In this document: positions 10,001 to 62,881 of the stretch, piece after piece | Layout: the number at the start of each line of letters is the position of its first letter | Numbering within the stretch: position 1 is the stretch's first letter | Program-made: the position numbers and the translations under genes | The notes under the pieces: generated by a model | Database searches by the model: none | The model's input: only the letters and a program-made list of their open reading frames with translations | What the model was told of the DNA's origin: nothing | Assembly (NCBI RefSeq): GCF_037392515.1 | Contig: NC_090280.1 | Span: forward strand, 57,902,004-57,966,003 | DNA length: 64,000 nucleotides | Direction: 5' to 3' | DNA from: Haliotis asinina | Lineage: Eukaryota; Mollusca; Gastropoda; Lepetellida; Haliotidae

Positions 10001-12407
10001 GGTTCGATTGGGTGCGATTGGGTGATATGTGTGAAGTCCATTTCTGGTGTGTCCTGTGGTGATACTGCTGGAATAAACTCACTCACTCCTGCATTGTTGC
10101 GACAATGCAGGTTTTTATTGCAATCTATCCTGATGAACATGTAGCAAAAAAAAAAAAAAAAAAACCGCCAAATTATCTAAACGCGCCCCTAAACCGCGTC
10201 AGGATCCGCTGACTTTAGTTCATGCCCATTACAGCCCTGTGGCATGTTCTCACCTGGGAAAAGTATAACTGAGATGTGAAGGAGTTTATTGACGTAAATT
10301 CGAAATAGTTCCGTTTCTTTCCACAGTGAGTACATCGACTGTCAACGAAGACACACCATTCTCCCCACGGGTTCGGTCGAAGCGGGACGTGCCATATGGC
10401 TCCTGGTGTGGCCCGGGTCTCGGGGGACTTGGCCTTGCCTGCTGCCCAGCATGTAACAGCCCCTATCAAAGCTGCGTGTAAGTTGAAACCATTACATTGA
10501 TACCATTCGTACATTCTGAGTGTTTTGCATTGAGGACGCTGGTCAATATCCAAAAATACTGTCAGTATTTTGACAGTTTGGAATTCTGTGGGCAATGCTG
10601 CTTAAAGATACTAAATGTTTCTCGGGCACATTTTTTTCAAAAAAAAGTGACGAGGGCAGTAGGTCTTTTTAAACAAATTTTGTTGGAAAAACGTGACGAG
10701 TTTGGAAAGTTTATAAGCACCTGTTAATGAGTTGTAGATTCAGTCACAGTCATCCATACAGACACTCATTCTTACAGTGGACAAATTATTTTTTAAGTGG
10801 CAATAAAAATTGTTACACGCACAAGTAAAAGTGACATGAGTGCCTGAGAAACATTTCACTCTTTTATTCTGCCTAAGATATTTATTTGTCAGTTATGAAA
10901 GCTGTCAAGCATTTTATAACGAAATAAATAATACTATATGTCGTTTTCCGCTGTACATGACGTCGATGGCGCCATTGGATCAATAACCTGAATTTTGCGG
11001 TCTACGTGCTCCTATATCTTTTCAATTAAAATTGAAACCCGTGAAGGTCCCGGGGTAGAATAGGCCTTCAGCAACCCATGCTTGCCATAAAAGGTGACTA
11101 TGCTTGTCGTAAGAGGCGACTAACAGGATCGGGTGGTCAGACTAGCTGACTTGGTTGGCACATGTCATCGGTTCCCAATTGCGCAGATCGATGCTCATGT
11201 TGTTGATCACTGGATTGTCTGGTCCATTATTTACAGACCGTCGCCATATAGCTGGAATATTGCTAAGTGCGACGTAAAACTAAACTCACTCACTCACTCA
11301 ATTAAAATGACATAACGCATATAATAACCCATCGTAATTATTGGTCTGTCAGTCCAGGTACGGACGTGTATTCGATACCTCTGATAGTGTACCTTCAGCT
11401 CCTGGTTGGTATGGGAGTGTATTCGATACGTCTGACAATGTACCGTCAGCGAGGTTTGATACCTCTGATAACCTGCCTTCCGTGCCTGTGGTATGGACGT
11501 GCATTTGATACCTATGATAATGCGACTTCAGCTCCTGACTATGGTATGGACGTTTATTTGATACCTCTTATTACGCGTTTTCAGTGCCAACACATGTGCC
11601 CCACTCGAGGATGAAGTAGATGAGTCCTGCTTCATTTTCAAGATGTGTGAAGAATGCACCAGCCACAGAACATCCGGGCTTCCTTCCTGCTTCTGTATCA
11701 AAGACTTCAGCGATGACCTTGAGAGTTCGCGCTGCAGAGGTCGATTGAGATCTTTTGGTGGGCATGGCTATGGGATGAACGACTATTCATCTCATGGAAT
11801 CAGCAATGTGGTTGAGAATCGTGTGAATGCGGCACACGATCTTGCAAAAGCCCACACAGATGTTGTTAAGTCACACGCAGAAGTAGCCAAGACACAAGTC
11901 GACACGGTCAACGCTATGGCTCAGCTATTGAATGACGCTGTCAACGCTGCCGGACCATCGGACATGCCTGTTCCGGATGTGCCTCTTGGGGCCTACCCAT
12001 CAAGCTCAGGAAGTCTGGATTCCCTTCAAACTGCTCAGGCGAGTTTAGCCGACGCCAAGATGGATGCTGGGAGCGCCCTAGTCGATCTGGAGAAAGCTAA
12101 ACTCGATGCCGGGGCCTTGTTGAGAAAGAAACGAAATAGCGGATATGACCCGCTTCACATGCCGTACGATCGTCGGTCCTGTTTGAAATACCGTAGTCGC
12201 ACCATGACGGAGTTGATGCACCAGAGATGCTGGTGCCCAGTGTTCATCCGTGTCAAGTACGTGTGTGGGTACCAACAAGTAGCAGGGTCATGCAAGAAGA
12301 CTCTCGAGGGAGAGAAGTGCGCCGTCAGGTACCAGATCTGCTCTAAGATCATGTCCAAAAACACCCTCAACGCCGTGAGCTTTCAGAAATGCCCGAGCAT
12401 TCCTTGA
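6907..12407 (+). CDS. Gene B: BRICHOS/chondromodulin-like type II membrane proprotein
   Basis: Six exons (6907-7047, 7821-8021, 8476-8586, 9638-9764, 10327-10477, 11585-12407) join in phase to 517 residues. Residues 1-17 are a short cytosolic tail, 18-40 a single membrane segment with no signal peptide (type II), and about 48-193 a BRICHOS-type linker and domain, ending with two cysteines (SIVMC and RRCDEIPKEMF) in the family positions. A furin site RSKR-D falls at 210-213, CC-x2-C-x6-C at 232-243 (the spacing I recall from chondromodulin-1), then a first Cys module, an Ala/Val/Asp-rich insertion (about 297-423), a second basic site RKKR at 424-427 and a second Cys module. BRICHOS domains act as intramolecular chaperones for the released peptide; release of residues 214 onward is inferred. 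The start follows a TATA box and has context ACAATGG. Neighbour gene A is a paralog without the insertion. Confidence 0.78.
7576..7725 (-). repeat. SINE family 2 fragment, reverse
   Basis: It lies in gene B intron 1 and shares GTAAATAATCGAGTC, CCAGTGATCAACAGCATGAG and ACGATGACAT with other family-2 copies. Confidence 0.55.
7821..8021 (+). CDS. Gene B exon 2 (linker and BRICHOS start)
   Basis: Acceptor TACGACAG, donor GTAAGA, phases 0-0, 67 residues. It is a beta-rich, charged extracellular segment preceding the first BRICHOS cysteine. Confidence 0.75.
8476..8586 (+). CDS. Gene B exon 3 (first BRICHOS cysteine)
   Basis: Acceptor TTTTCCAG, donor GTAATT, phases 0-0, 37 residues, with the cysteine in SIVMCTDAP. 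Confidence 0.75.
8676..8803 (+). repeat. SINE family 1 copy
   Basis: Head GGTTGTGGTTAAAGCG and tail GGGCGTAAAACTATACTCACT flank a shortened middle; it lies in gene B intron 3. Confidence 0.6.
8877..9014 (+). repeat. SINE family 1 copy
   Basis: It has CTCGGGTTCGATTCCCTCG, GAAGCCCATTTCTGGTG and terminal ACTCACTCACTCAC. It is the second copy in the same intron and orientation. Confidence 0.65.
9638..9764 (+). CDS. Gene B exon 4 (end of BRICHOS domain)
   Basis: Acceptor TTTTTTTCAG, donor GTACGT, phases 0-1. The second BRICHOS cysteine is followed by an acidic residue, Ile-Pro and Phe, aligning with gene A. Confidence 0.75.
9968..10088 (+). repeat. SINE family 1 copy, shortened
   Basis: TTGGTGGGGTGCCCAGAGGT head, GAAGTCCATTTCTGGTGTG and terminal CTCACTCACTCC lie in gene B intron 4. 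Confidence 0.55.
10327..10477 (+). CDS. Gene B exon 5 (furin site and CC motif)
   Basis: Acceptor TTTCCACAG, donor GTAAGT, phases 1-2. The RSKR-D site is at 10374-10385; a Gly-rich stretch leads into CCPACNSPYQSC at the exon end. Confidence 0.78.
11033..11298 (+). mobile_element. SINE family 2, full length with target duplication
   Basis: The element runs from ACCCGTGAAGGTCCCGGGG to an (ACTC)n end and is flanked by a 10-bp direct repeat CAATTAAAAT at 11023-11032 and 11299-11308. It lies in gene B intron 5. Confidence 0.75.
11340..11580 (+). repeat. Degenerate short tandem repeat in gene B intron 5
   Basis: GATACCTCTGATA-type blocks recur with GTATGGACGT spacers every 40-60 bp up to the acceptor of the last exon. 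Confidence 0.5.
11585..12407 (+). CDS. Gene B last exon (two Cys modules and Ala-rich insertion)
   Basis: Acceptor CGTTTTCAG, phase 2, open to TGA at 12405-12407. The order is a first Cys module (to about 11740), a Gly/His/Tyr then Ala/Val/Lys/Asp-rich amphipathic stretch without cysteines, RKKR at 12123-12134, and a second Cys module aligning with the second half of gene A's last exon (CGYQQVAG against CGYKQVG). Confidence 0.78.
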
Positions 12408-12419
12408 CGTATATTACTG

Positions 12420-12425
12420 AATAAA
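12420..12425 (+). promoter_or_regulatory. Polyadenylation signal of gene B
   Basis: AATAAA begins 12 nt after the gene B stop codon, implying a very short 3' UTR if used. Confidence 0.5.
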
Positions 12426-12477
12426 AATTGGTTTTGAAGCGAGTTTTAGATATCCGTGTGTTCGTACTGAATGTCGC

Positions 12478-12622
12478 CAGTGAGTTGGATTTTACGCCCC
12501 TTTCAGCAATATTCCAGCAATATCACGGTCACCAGAAATGGGCTTCACACATTCGACCGATCGAATCCGAGTCTTCGGTGTCAAGAGCGAACTCTTTACC
12601 CCCTAGGCTACCCAACAGCCCG
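12478..12622 (-). repeat. SINE family 1 copy, reverse
   Basis: The minus-strand copy is nearly complete, with tail block GGCGTAAAATCCAACTCACT and head GGGTAGCCTAGGGGGTAAAG. Confidence 0.7.
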
Positions 12623-12739
12623 TCGCGATTAGAGTTAAAGAGAAGCATGTGTTAATAACTATGAGCGCATACATATATTTTTCATAAACGGAGTGACAGC
12701 CGTACAGTTGAAACACCTGTACATCACCTCTACATACAT

Positions 12740-12815
12740 ACACTGTGGGAATCGAACCCGACTCTTAGGCGTCGAGAGCGAACGCTTTAACCACGCGGCT
12801 ACCTAAATGCCCGCC
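12740..12815 (-). repeat. SINE family 1 head, reverse
   Basis: Only the tRNA-like head remains (GGTAGCCGCGTGGTTAAAGC and GGGTTCGATTCC on the minus strand). Confidence 0.6.
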
Positions 12816-13324
12816 ACGATTACAGTTAAGGAGACGCATTCTTAATAGCTAAGAACGCTGAACTCAATGTGATATTCACATATCTCGTTACCTGAAACTC
12901 GCGTTAAAGGTGCTGTTTGAATTCACTGAAGTGAATGAAGTCAAATAGTTATCATATCGTATGTCTGTTGAAGGTTTTCTCCGGTTCAGATGGAACACGA
13001 AGGATGAGTGAGTTATTCCTGATTCGAACATTCGAGAAACAGCTCAGCAGATCGGATGGTGTACAATAATAATAAATAATAATAATACTGGATTTATATA
13101 GCGCCTGCTTCCCCAAAAAAGCATTTGGTCAACGGTGCTGAAAGGAGAGAGTAAGAAAACCTTATGAGAGGGACAGTGTGAATAGATGGGTTTTTAGAGC
13201 TTTTTTGAAAGAGTCTTTACATTTGATTTCTCTGATAGTAATAGGAAGGCTGTTCCAGAGTGATGGGGCTGCCACTGAGAAGACTCTGTCATCCATAGTG
13301 GTATACCGGCTGTTTGATCATAAC

Positions 13325-13690
13325 GGAAACGACCAGCTGTTTCACCAGTATCAGTATATCACTGGTTTATCAGTGTAACTGTGAACCAGCTGTTATTACT
13401 ATAACTGTGAACCAGCTATCATTACTATAGCTGTGGACCAGCTGTTTTATCACGATAACGGAAGGACAGCTGTTTTATCACTATGGCCGAAGACTAGCTG
13501 TGTAATCATTGCAGCTGTAGACCAGCTGTTTTACCAATATAATCGTTGACCAGTTGTTTTATTAGTACAGCTGCAAACCAGCTTAATTATCAATACAACC
13601 GTGGACCAGTTGTTTCATTAGTATAGCTGCAGACCAGCTGTTTTGTCACTACAGCTGTACTTGCCTGAGCAGCCATCATCTGAGGCGGCG
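13325..13690 (+). repeat. Degenerate minisatellite, about 29-bp unit
   Basis: ACCAGCTGTTTTATCA-type units recur every 27-31 bp about eleven times. It shares the CAGCTG core with the cleaner 39-bp array to its right. Confidence 0.7.
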
Positions 13691-13839
13691 GGTTCCAAAA
13701 ATATAACACAAGCTGTTATTTTGCATAAGGAAAATTTTAATGGTAAAAGAAATGGTTAAAATAAGATTGTAATGATAAAATACGTCATGAGGGGAAACAT
13801 GTACAATCAAAATGAATGTGAATGAAATACAGTATAACT

Positions 13840-14279
13840 GTACCACGTGAGTAGGTTCTGCTGTACAGTTCAGTCAGTTAACGCTCCAGCTTTACAGTTC
13901 CAACACCTGTCCATCCATCTGTAAAGGTGTCTCACATGGTGACACTCTACAGTTCATACAGTTTTAAACTGTCACGGTACCACCGTTAAAGTGTTTGAAC
14001 AGTTATGCAGAAACAATGCGATCAACCGTTCCGGTCAGTAGTAACAAATATAGTAACTAAAGGTACAGTTGAAACAGTTGTACACCAACAAGAAGACCAA
14101 CTACTGTTGAAACAGTTGTACACCAACAGTGACATATTATGCTCTTAAACCAGCTGCATGTCAACGGAGTTACAGCTGCACGGCTTAAACACCAGCATCG
14201 TGACAGCTGAAACAGTTGCACATAAACATAGTGTCAGCAGTATAGACGAAACAGGTTGACCTACAATATCGTATCAGCT
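13840..14279 (+). repeat. Transition zone of degenerate repeats
   Basis: Irregular copies of ACAGTTGAAACAGTTGTACA lead into the regular array; I see no coding signal. Confidence 0.55.
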
Positions 14280-15150
14280 TTACAGTTGAAACACCTGTAC
14301 ATCTACAGAGTAAGGGCTGTACAGTTGAAACACCTGTACATCAATATAGTGACAACTGTACAGCTGAAACACCTGTGCATCTACAGAGTAACAGCTGTAC
14401 AGTTGAAACACCTCTACATCAACATAGTGACAACTGTACAGCTGAAACACCTGAACATCAACATAGTGACAGCTGTACAGTTGAAACACCTGTGAATCAA
14501 CATAGTGACAGCTGTACAGTTGCAACACCTGTGAATCAACATAGTGACAGCTGTACAGTTGAAACACCTGTACATCAACATAGTGACAGCTGTACAGCTG
14601 AAACACCTGTACATCAACATAGTAACAGCTGTACACTTGAAACACCTCTACATCAACATAGTGACAGCTGTACAGCTGAAACACCTTTACATCCACATAG
14701 TAACAGCTGTACAATTGAAACACCTGTGCATCAACATAGTGACAGCTATACAGTTGAGACAACTGTACATCAACATAGTGACAGCCGTACAGCAGAAACA
14801 CCTGTACATCAACATAGTAACAGCTATACAGGTGGAACACCTGTACATCAACATAGTGACAACTGTACAGTTGAAACACCTGTGCATCAACATAGTGACA
14901 GCTGTACAGTTGAAAACCTGTGCATCAACATAGTAACAGCTGCACAGTTGAAACACCTGTACATCAACATAGTAACAGCTGTACACTTGAAACACCTCTA
15001 CATCAACATAATCACAGCTGTACAGCTGAAACACCTGTACATCAACATAGTGACAGCTGTACACCTGAAACACCTGTGCATCAACATAGTGACAGCTATA
15101 CAGTTGAAACACCTGTACATCAACATAGTGACAGCTGTACAGTTCACACC
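14280..15150 (+). repeat. 39-bp minisatellite, about 22 units
   Basis: The unit is GACAGCTGTACAGTTGAAAC followed by ACCTGTACATCAACATAGT, with scattered substitutions. Because 39 is divisible by 3 and the unit lacks stops in several frames, long 13-residue-periodic ORFs appear on both strands; these are not treated as genes. Confidence 0.92.
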
Positions 15151-17280
15151 ACGCCTTGCTGTAAACCGGTATCAGACATAACCACTCAACCATGAATGAC
15201 TGGTGTTAAACATCCCCCTAATTTCTGTTCAATCAGATAGTACAGCACAAGTTGCAAGAACCACTCAAGTGCAACAGCTGTACGTTCAGTCCGCTGAAAG
15301 TATGCAGAATCTACCCTGTACATTTAATGGTCCGCCGACTGTACAGTCATTGTACAGGGAACGTTTTAACAACAGTACGTCCTAAAACTTTGGTCCAGAC
15401 AAAGAAATAAAACCCAAATGAACCTGTGGTGTAACAACTTGTAACAACAAACTTAACTACACACAAACAACAATTATGAAATGGATTACCAATGTTTTTT
15501 TAAGTATTCTCTTTTCATATTCAAGTAAATCACCTCTAAATACCTTCACCATGTTTGTGTCTTTGACTGAAGCCGTCATACTCACTAAATCAGATATACC
15601 CATCACTGGATCGAATAAAATGAACCCTTGCCAAGTAGTTAAAAATGGCTAGTATTGAAAACATGATCGGTATAAAATATTCGGTCAGGTCTGCGTTATA
15701 CTGGTGGGCTCAGTCCGTTCAGTTCTGTCACAAACAGTCCCATTCGATTCAACAATCCTCAGCAAACATGGTTTATTACGAGCATGACGTCATTTCCGGC
15801 TCTGTTCACACAAGCCTTGTTTCCTAAACCATGAGCGTCATGTCGGCCCTGTTCACACACGTGTGGTTCAAAAGAAGCGTAACTCTTACTCTGTCAAAAA
15901 CCACATTTATACGGGACCCTGTGCCCCGTGGACATCCTAATGTAATATAACTTCGTTAAAGCGAAAACTTGAGGAATTTTCTCAATACGACGCTTCATAC
16001 ACCTTTCGAGAACAAGATCATCCCTCTCGGTGACTTCTGTGATAGGACATAAACATAACGCTTTGTTGAGCAGAGGCAAAAGCAAAGGTCCAGTGATGGC
16101 TTTCGCAAGGCCAAGCAGTCTTACTTTCCAGAGGCTTTCATAGGTTTGGGCTCTGTGAGCACGAACAAGCCAGACGTTTTCCTCCCTGGCTTAATTGTTT
16201 TGACATTTCGCCACTCGGTCGAATTAATTCTAAATGTATTAAAAACTTCTTATTAACCTAAAATGGACTTGTATGAGTAAGTGAAATAAACCTTGGTCAT
16301 ACTTTGGGTATTGAAAAATACTAAAATTTATGGCATCGATCAACGACTTATCTTAAAAATATTCAATTTAGTCATATTACGAGTTATCAAAGCCCTTTCT
16401 GTGGTACATTTTTTTTCTTTTTCTTTTTGCGACTTTCAAAATCAGCGGGTCCATAACAAAATTAAGAAACGTAAAACCACATGGAGGTGCAGCATCTCCT
16501 AACTGATGTCCTTCTAGTTCCGGATCATCTTGTCCTATGACAAATTACATCTCTCTCGAAACAAACTAAGAAATCAGAATCCCTATATAGCTAAATTACG
16601 TACAGTACCATATCTTCAGACCTTCACATAAAATGCATATTTGTAACTTAAAAATAGTAACAACAGTAACAAATGTATCATAAACACGCACCAGTGCATA
16701 AGTTCATATAAGAATAATACACATTGTCAACATTGTCAAAGGCCAACAATGAAAAATAGTATGTACATCAATTACGTATTGTTCATGCTAAAACATAACC
16801 ACAATTGCCCGATCCGGGCTGCAAGAACATCAGCAGGGCCCGTAGCATGTATACTAAGGTGATTTTCTACAACTAGGGGCTGACTGCACGCGATAAATCT
16901 TGAAACTACACTTTACAGTAACAACGAACACGTAACCGACAACGTCAACATAACAACCCTCTTTGTTGACAGTTGTTGATCACTGAAGCAGTTGCTAGGC
17001 AACCAAAAGTGTCCATGCCTGATACAAAAAGCTACGATGGTTCAATCATAGCATCGGGCACGCAAATAAAACGAAATACAGCAAATACATTGTGTCGAAC
17101 TGTCGTCAAGAAGCAAAAGTAGGTCTCTGCGTAGTTCTTATAAAAAATGTTCAAACTCTGATGTGTCGAATTTAGGGTTATCTCGAAGTCATTTACCAGT
17201 CTTCAACATTCCAGTTCGAATTTACTCCCATAGATAGATCTTGTATACAAGCCTACAACAGTATTCAGTTGAGTTGAACT
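15151..17280. other. Intergenic AT-rich stretch
   Basis: No gene, RNA gene or clear repeat was recognised beyond short fragments. Confidence 0.4.
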
Positions 17281-17866
17281 ATGGATGACTCGAAGCACAC
17301 AGTTCAACACAAAGGTATTTTAGTTTGTTTGGACTTAATTCTATGTCTAGTACATTTTGCTGTATATATCGTTTAATATTCTGTAATAACAAGGGGTGGG
17401 AGATTATATCGGGGCCGGTATTTTACATGAACGCTGGGAAAAACTGATGTAAGTTAAATCTGCCACGCATTCTCTGAACCGCAACATTTTCCCTTTGCTT
17501 GCTGAAGTTTAGATTTCCTCAGGTTGGTGGAGTCCGACCTCATATGGTCTCCTGTTCAAGTTACAGGGATAAGTTGCCTCTATCTATCTACTGGTGTGTA
17601 GATAGGAGCATTTTCAAAACGTACTGATGATGTTCTCAGGACTGACGACGCCTACCACATCCATTAAAGACAACAACTCAGTCCCTGTCGAAACTGAACA
17701 CCGTTATTGGTGTGGCACAAAGAACTTTTGGAGCGGATGGCGTTACCGAAAAAAATGTCTTGTGCAACGTATTGGTCCAAGTGATGATTTGACAAAACGA
17801 AAAAAGATAACAGTGCTTATGAAAATAGATTCAGCAGAACCGTTGAATGTAACATTATCAAAATAA
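17281..17866 (+). CDS. Candidate small two-exon gene C, unrecognised
   Basis: A TATA-like TATACAAG at 17244-17251 lies 37 bp before ATG at 17281. This ATG opens a short frame that, read through, becomes hydrophobic (GILVCLDLILCLVHFAVYIV) and stops at 17374. A possible phase-1 donor is GTATTT after codon CAC AAA G at 17315. A later segment, 17634-17866, follows an acceptor TTCTCAG and is open to TAA; in phase 1 it encodes a Thr/Ser stretch, RYWCG, FWSGWRYRKKC and a Lys-rich end, loosely like the CC-motif exons of genes A and B (YGSWCG, YGNWGGRW). This could be a decayed third paralog or chance. I do not recognise a family. Confidence 0.22.
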
Positions 17867-18375
17867 GCAGATAACCTTACATGTTGTAAGGTGAATCAGG
17901 TGACAAAGCAATTTTTTTCGAAAATATATTTCACAGACGATGAAAAATATTGTCATTTAACACCATTAGAATACTAATACTACTATTTTAGTGAATACCT
18001 GTGAACACTAGTGGCAACAAGATATATACATATATGGTCATTATGCAAATTTACTTTACATACTTTAAACAATGATTTGATTATGTCTTATACAATATCC
18101 ATGAACGCCTCAAGTATATATTGTATATGAAGAAGCAAAATAAATTAATTGGGAAAGTATATTTCTATGTTGAAATGTATACCTACAACCTACATTATCA
18201 GAACCATGACTAAGGTTGGCGCTAACAACGGCGAGGAAACTACATGAACGGCGACGAAGAGAGAATCGGGCGTGCCTTTGTCAGTCGAAATGCTATCAAA
18301 TCACCTTGAAGTATTGTCTAATGAAGATATAAGCATACAGTATTCGTACAGGTAGGCTAGATGGTTCTTTACCTG

Positions 18376-18525
18376 GAGTGAATGAGTTTGATTTTACGCC
18401 GCTTTTAGCAATATTTCTGCAGTATTATAAATGGACTTCACACATTGTACCCATGTGGGGAATCGATCCCGGGTCCTCAGCGTGACGAGCGATCGCTTTA
18501 ACCTTTAGGCTACCACACCGCCCTT
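18376..18525 (-). repeat. SINE family 1 copy, reverse
   Basis: A well-preserved copy with head GTGTGGTAGCCTAAAGGTTA and tail GCGGCGTAAAATCAAACTCA on the minus strand. Confidence 0.7.
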
Positions 18526-19116
18526 CTTTAACAGGAAGGGAAATATCATGAACTGTGCCGGTCAGAAACTGTTATGGTTCGAGCCAAATATAGTAGCTGT
18601 TTGAATTATCAACACTGGAAGAAATATATAAGATATAAGACTGAAGATAATAAACATTTATTCCTACGTTTAAAGCCAAGGGTGACCCAGTATGTTACAG
18701 TTTTCGGACCCTTAAATAGTTTTGTTGTTGCCTGCTTTTAAGTGGGGTTGTATGACAAAAACATTAACACTATAGATTTGGTGGAAAATACGTGATATCT
18801 TGGGGATTTTGAAAGTAGATATTATGTCCTGTCAGATATGTGTTTGAGTCTGGAGGCTCAAGGAAAACAGACAAGCAGAACTGATCACAACCTGTGAACA
18901 AGGCATATCAGAGGATCACACGGGGTGTTGGGGTTGGGGTGGGACGGTGGTTGTCGTACTGAAACAAAAGGAGTAGGGGCGGTGCCGAATGAGAGCTGGA
19001 CTAGTTTGGGGCTCGGGCCGTGAAATCAGATACCGAACAGATTCCGTCTGGTATGCGTGCGCTGGTTGATGGGTCAGGGATTAGATATGACTATTATTAA
19101 GAGTGAAGCCTTGGCG

Positions 19117-19166
19117 GTTGGGGTTGGGGTTGGGGTTGGGGTTGGGTTGGGTTGGGTTGGGTTGGG
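19117..19166 (+). repeat. G-rich tract (GGGGTT)n(GGGTT)n
   Basis: At least eight G-runs of 3-4 separated by TT, a textbook G-quadruplex pattern on the plus strand. It is not a metazoan TTAGGG telomere repeat. Confidence 0.8.
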
Positions 19167-19273
19167 ATAAATGGGTGGAAAGTGGGTCACTGACTGGTTG
19201 TGGGCCGCATGCTATATGACATAAAGATGGGGACTTCCTGGCGTTGTTCTGGACGTTAAGTGGGAAAGAGGTT

Positions 19274-19425
19274 TGTTGGTATGTGTTTAACGCCACACTC
19301 AGCAATATTCCAGCTATATGGTGACAGTTTGAAAATTGTCGGGTCTGGACCAGACAATACAGTAATCAACAGTATGATCATCCATCTATGCAACTGGGAT
19401 ACGATCCCGTTACTCGCTTCATGTG
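19274..19425 (-). repeat. SINE family 2 fragment, reverse
   Basis: It has GTGTTTAACGCCACACTCAG, ATATTCCAGCTATATGG and GACCAGACAATACAGT in family-2 order. Confidence 0.55.
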
Positions 19426-20301
19426 GATGAGGTACTGAGTGAATGATTTACGGGTAAATTCAGTCACCGAGAGCTGTCTTATCGACTCAAGGCTTACTTC
19501 ATCCTTCTAGCTCTTTATAACAAAACATCTTTTCAACAAAAACAAAGATTTTTGAAAACATCAAACTGTATTATGGAACGCTACTCAAACGGTCTGATCC
19601 AAATACAACGAACTCAAAGAGTATCTGGACAAAAGCATTTCGACGCATTCCGTCAACAGTTGTTTCCGCTCACTGGTAGTAACACTAGTTTTAACATAAC
19701 CTACTAATCGTAAAACTGACTTCGTTACATCCTTTACACTAATCTGACTCACCATCGCAGAAAAAGGACAACCTTTTGCGCTGGGTCGCGTCTTACCACG
19801 TCTATATAATTCTACCATTCTAGCGACGCTTCGTACTAGTATGCACCGATATTTAACAGAAGCTGATATCAGTGTTTGGAATTAACCATGCTGAACACAA
19901 CTAAAAATAGAAAACACTGTAATACGCTTTGCATTTCTGCTACAGAATATTGCTGTGAAGTCCCACAAAATAGAAAATAGTTGTAGAAATATGGCTCAAC
20001 AATGAATTATGTACATAACAACGACATATCAAAGGCTCCAAGGCCTCCAAGACAAAACAGTAACACCTAGTGGCCTTCACCTTGTACCGAGACCCTGACA
20101 TGGCGTCTATAGTAAAACCCACGTGATCCAAATGTTGCAACAGTTACAGCAGTTGTTCACATATATTCAGAGTTATCTCCCCTCTAAGCAACAACCACAA
20201 TTTGCAGTTCAAATGTTGGCATTAAAAACACTTATCTCTACATCTACCAGATGATTTAAAGAGAAAGAAAATTTATATTATTTAGTGACAATCTGTCGAC
20301 T

Positions 20302-62753
<42,452 letters not shown>

Positions 62754-62872
62754 GATGACCACTATTGACCACAACAAATGACTATTATCACAAAAACCTG
62801 CTCACATAGGCGTCCGTCCTTTTCCAAAACAATCGGTTTCGACCTCTTTGTTTATGATGCCCGCATCTCGGC
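62754..62872 (-). other. NOS: NOS 5' UTR part of first coding exon
   Basis: An acceptor-like TTGTTTCAG on the minus strand at 62873-62881 would start this exon, with 119 nt of leader before the ATG and an in-frame stop at 62802-62804. Upstream noncoding exons probably lie further right. Confidence 0.45.
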
Positions 62873-62881
62873 CTGAAACAA

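Larger units (their letters stand above)
17867..20301. other. Intergenic region downstream of NOS
   Basis: It is convergent space between the plus-strand genes and the NOS 3' end, with AT-rich sequence, SINE copies, a G-rich tract and a GAGTTATCTCCCCT motif at 20170. I see no gene. The NOS 3' UTR must begin here; no canonical AATAAA was found close to the stop. Confidence 0.45.

Noticed and set aside
14256..15195. Long repetitive ORFs on both strands (up to 268 residues)
   Set aside because: They arise from a 39-bp tandem repeat open in several frames; no splice, start context or domain supports translation.
19117..19166. Interstitial telomere
   Set aside because: The units are GGGGTT and GGGTT without the A of TTAGGG and form only a 50-bp tract.
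62754..62777. Upstream extension of the NOS start to 62777
   Set aside because: That extension begins with TTG; the first ATG in frame is at 62753 and a stop lies at 62802-62804.
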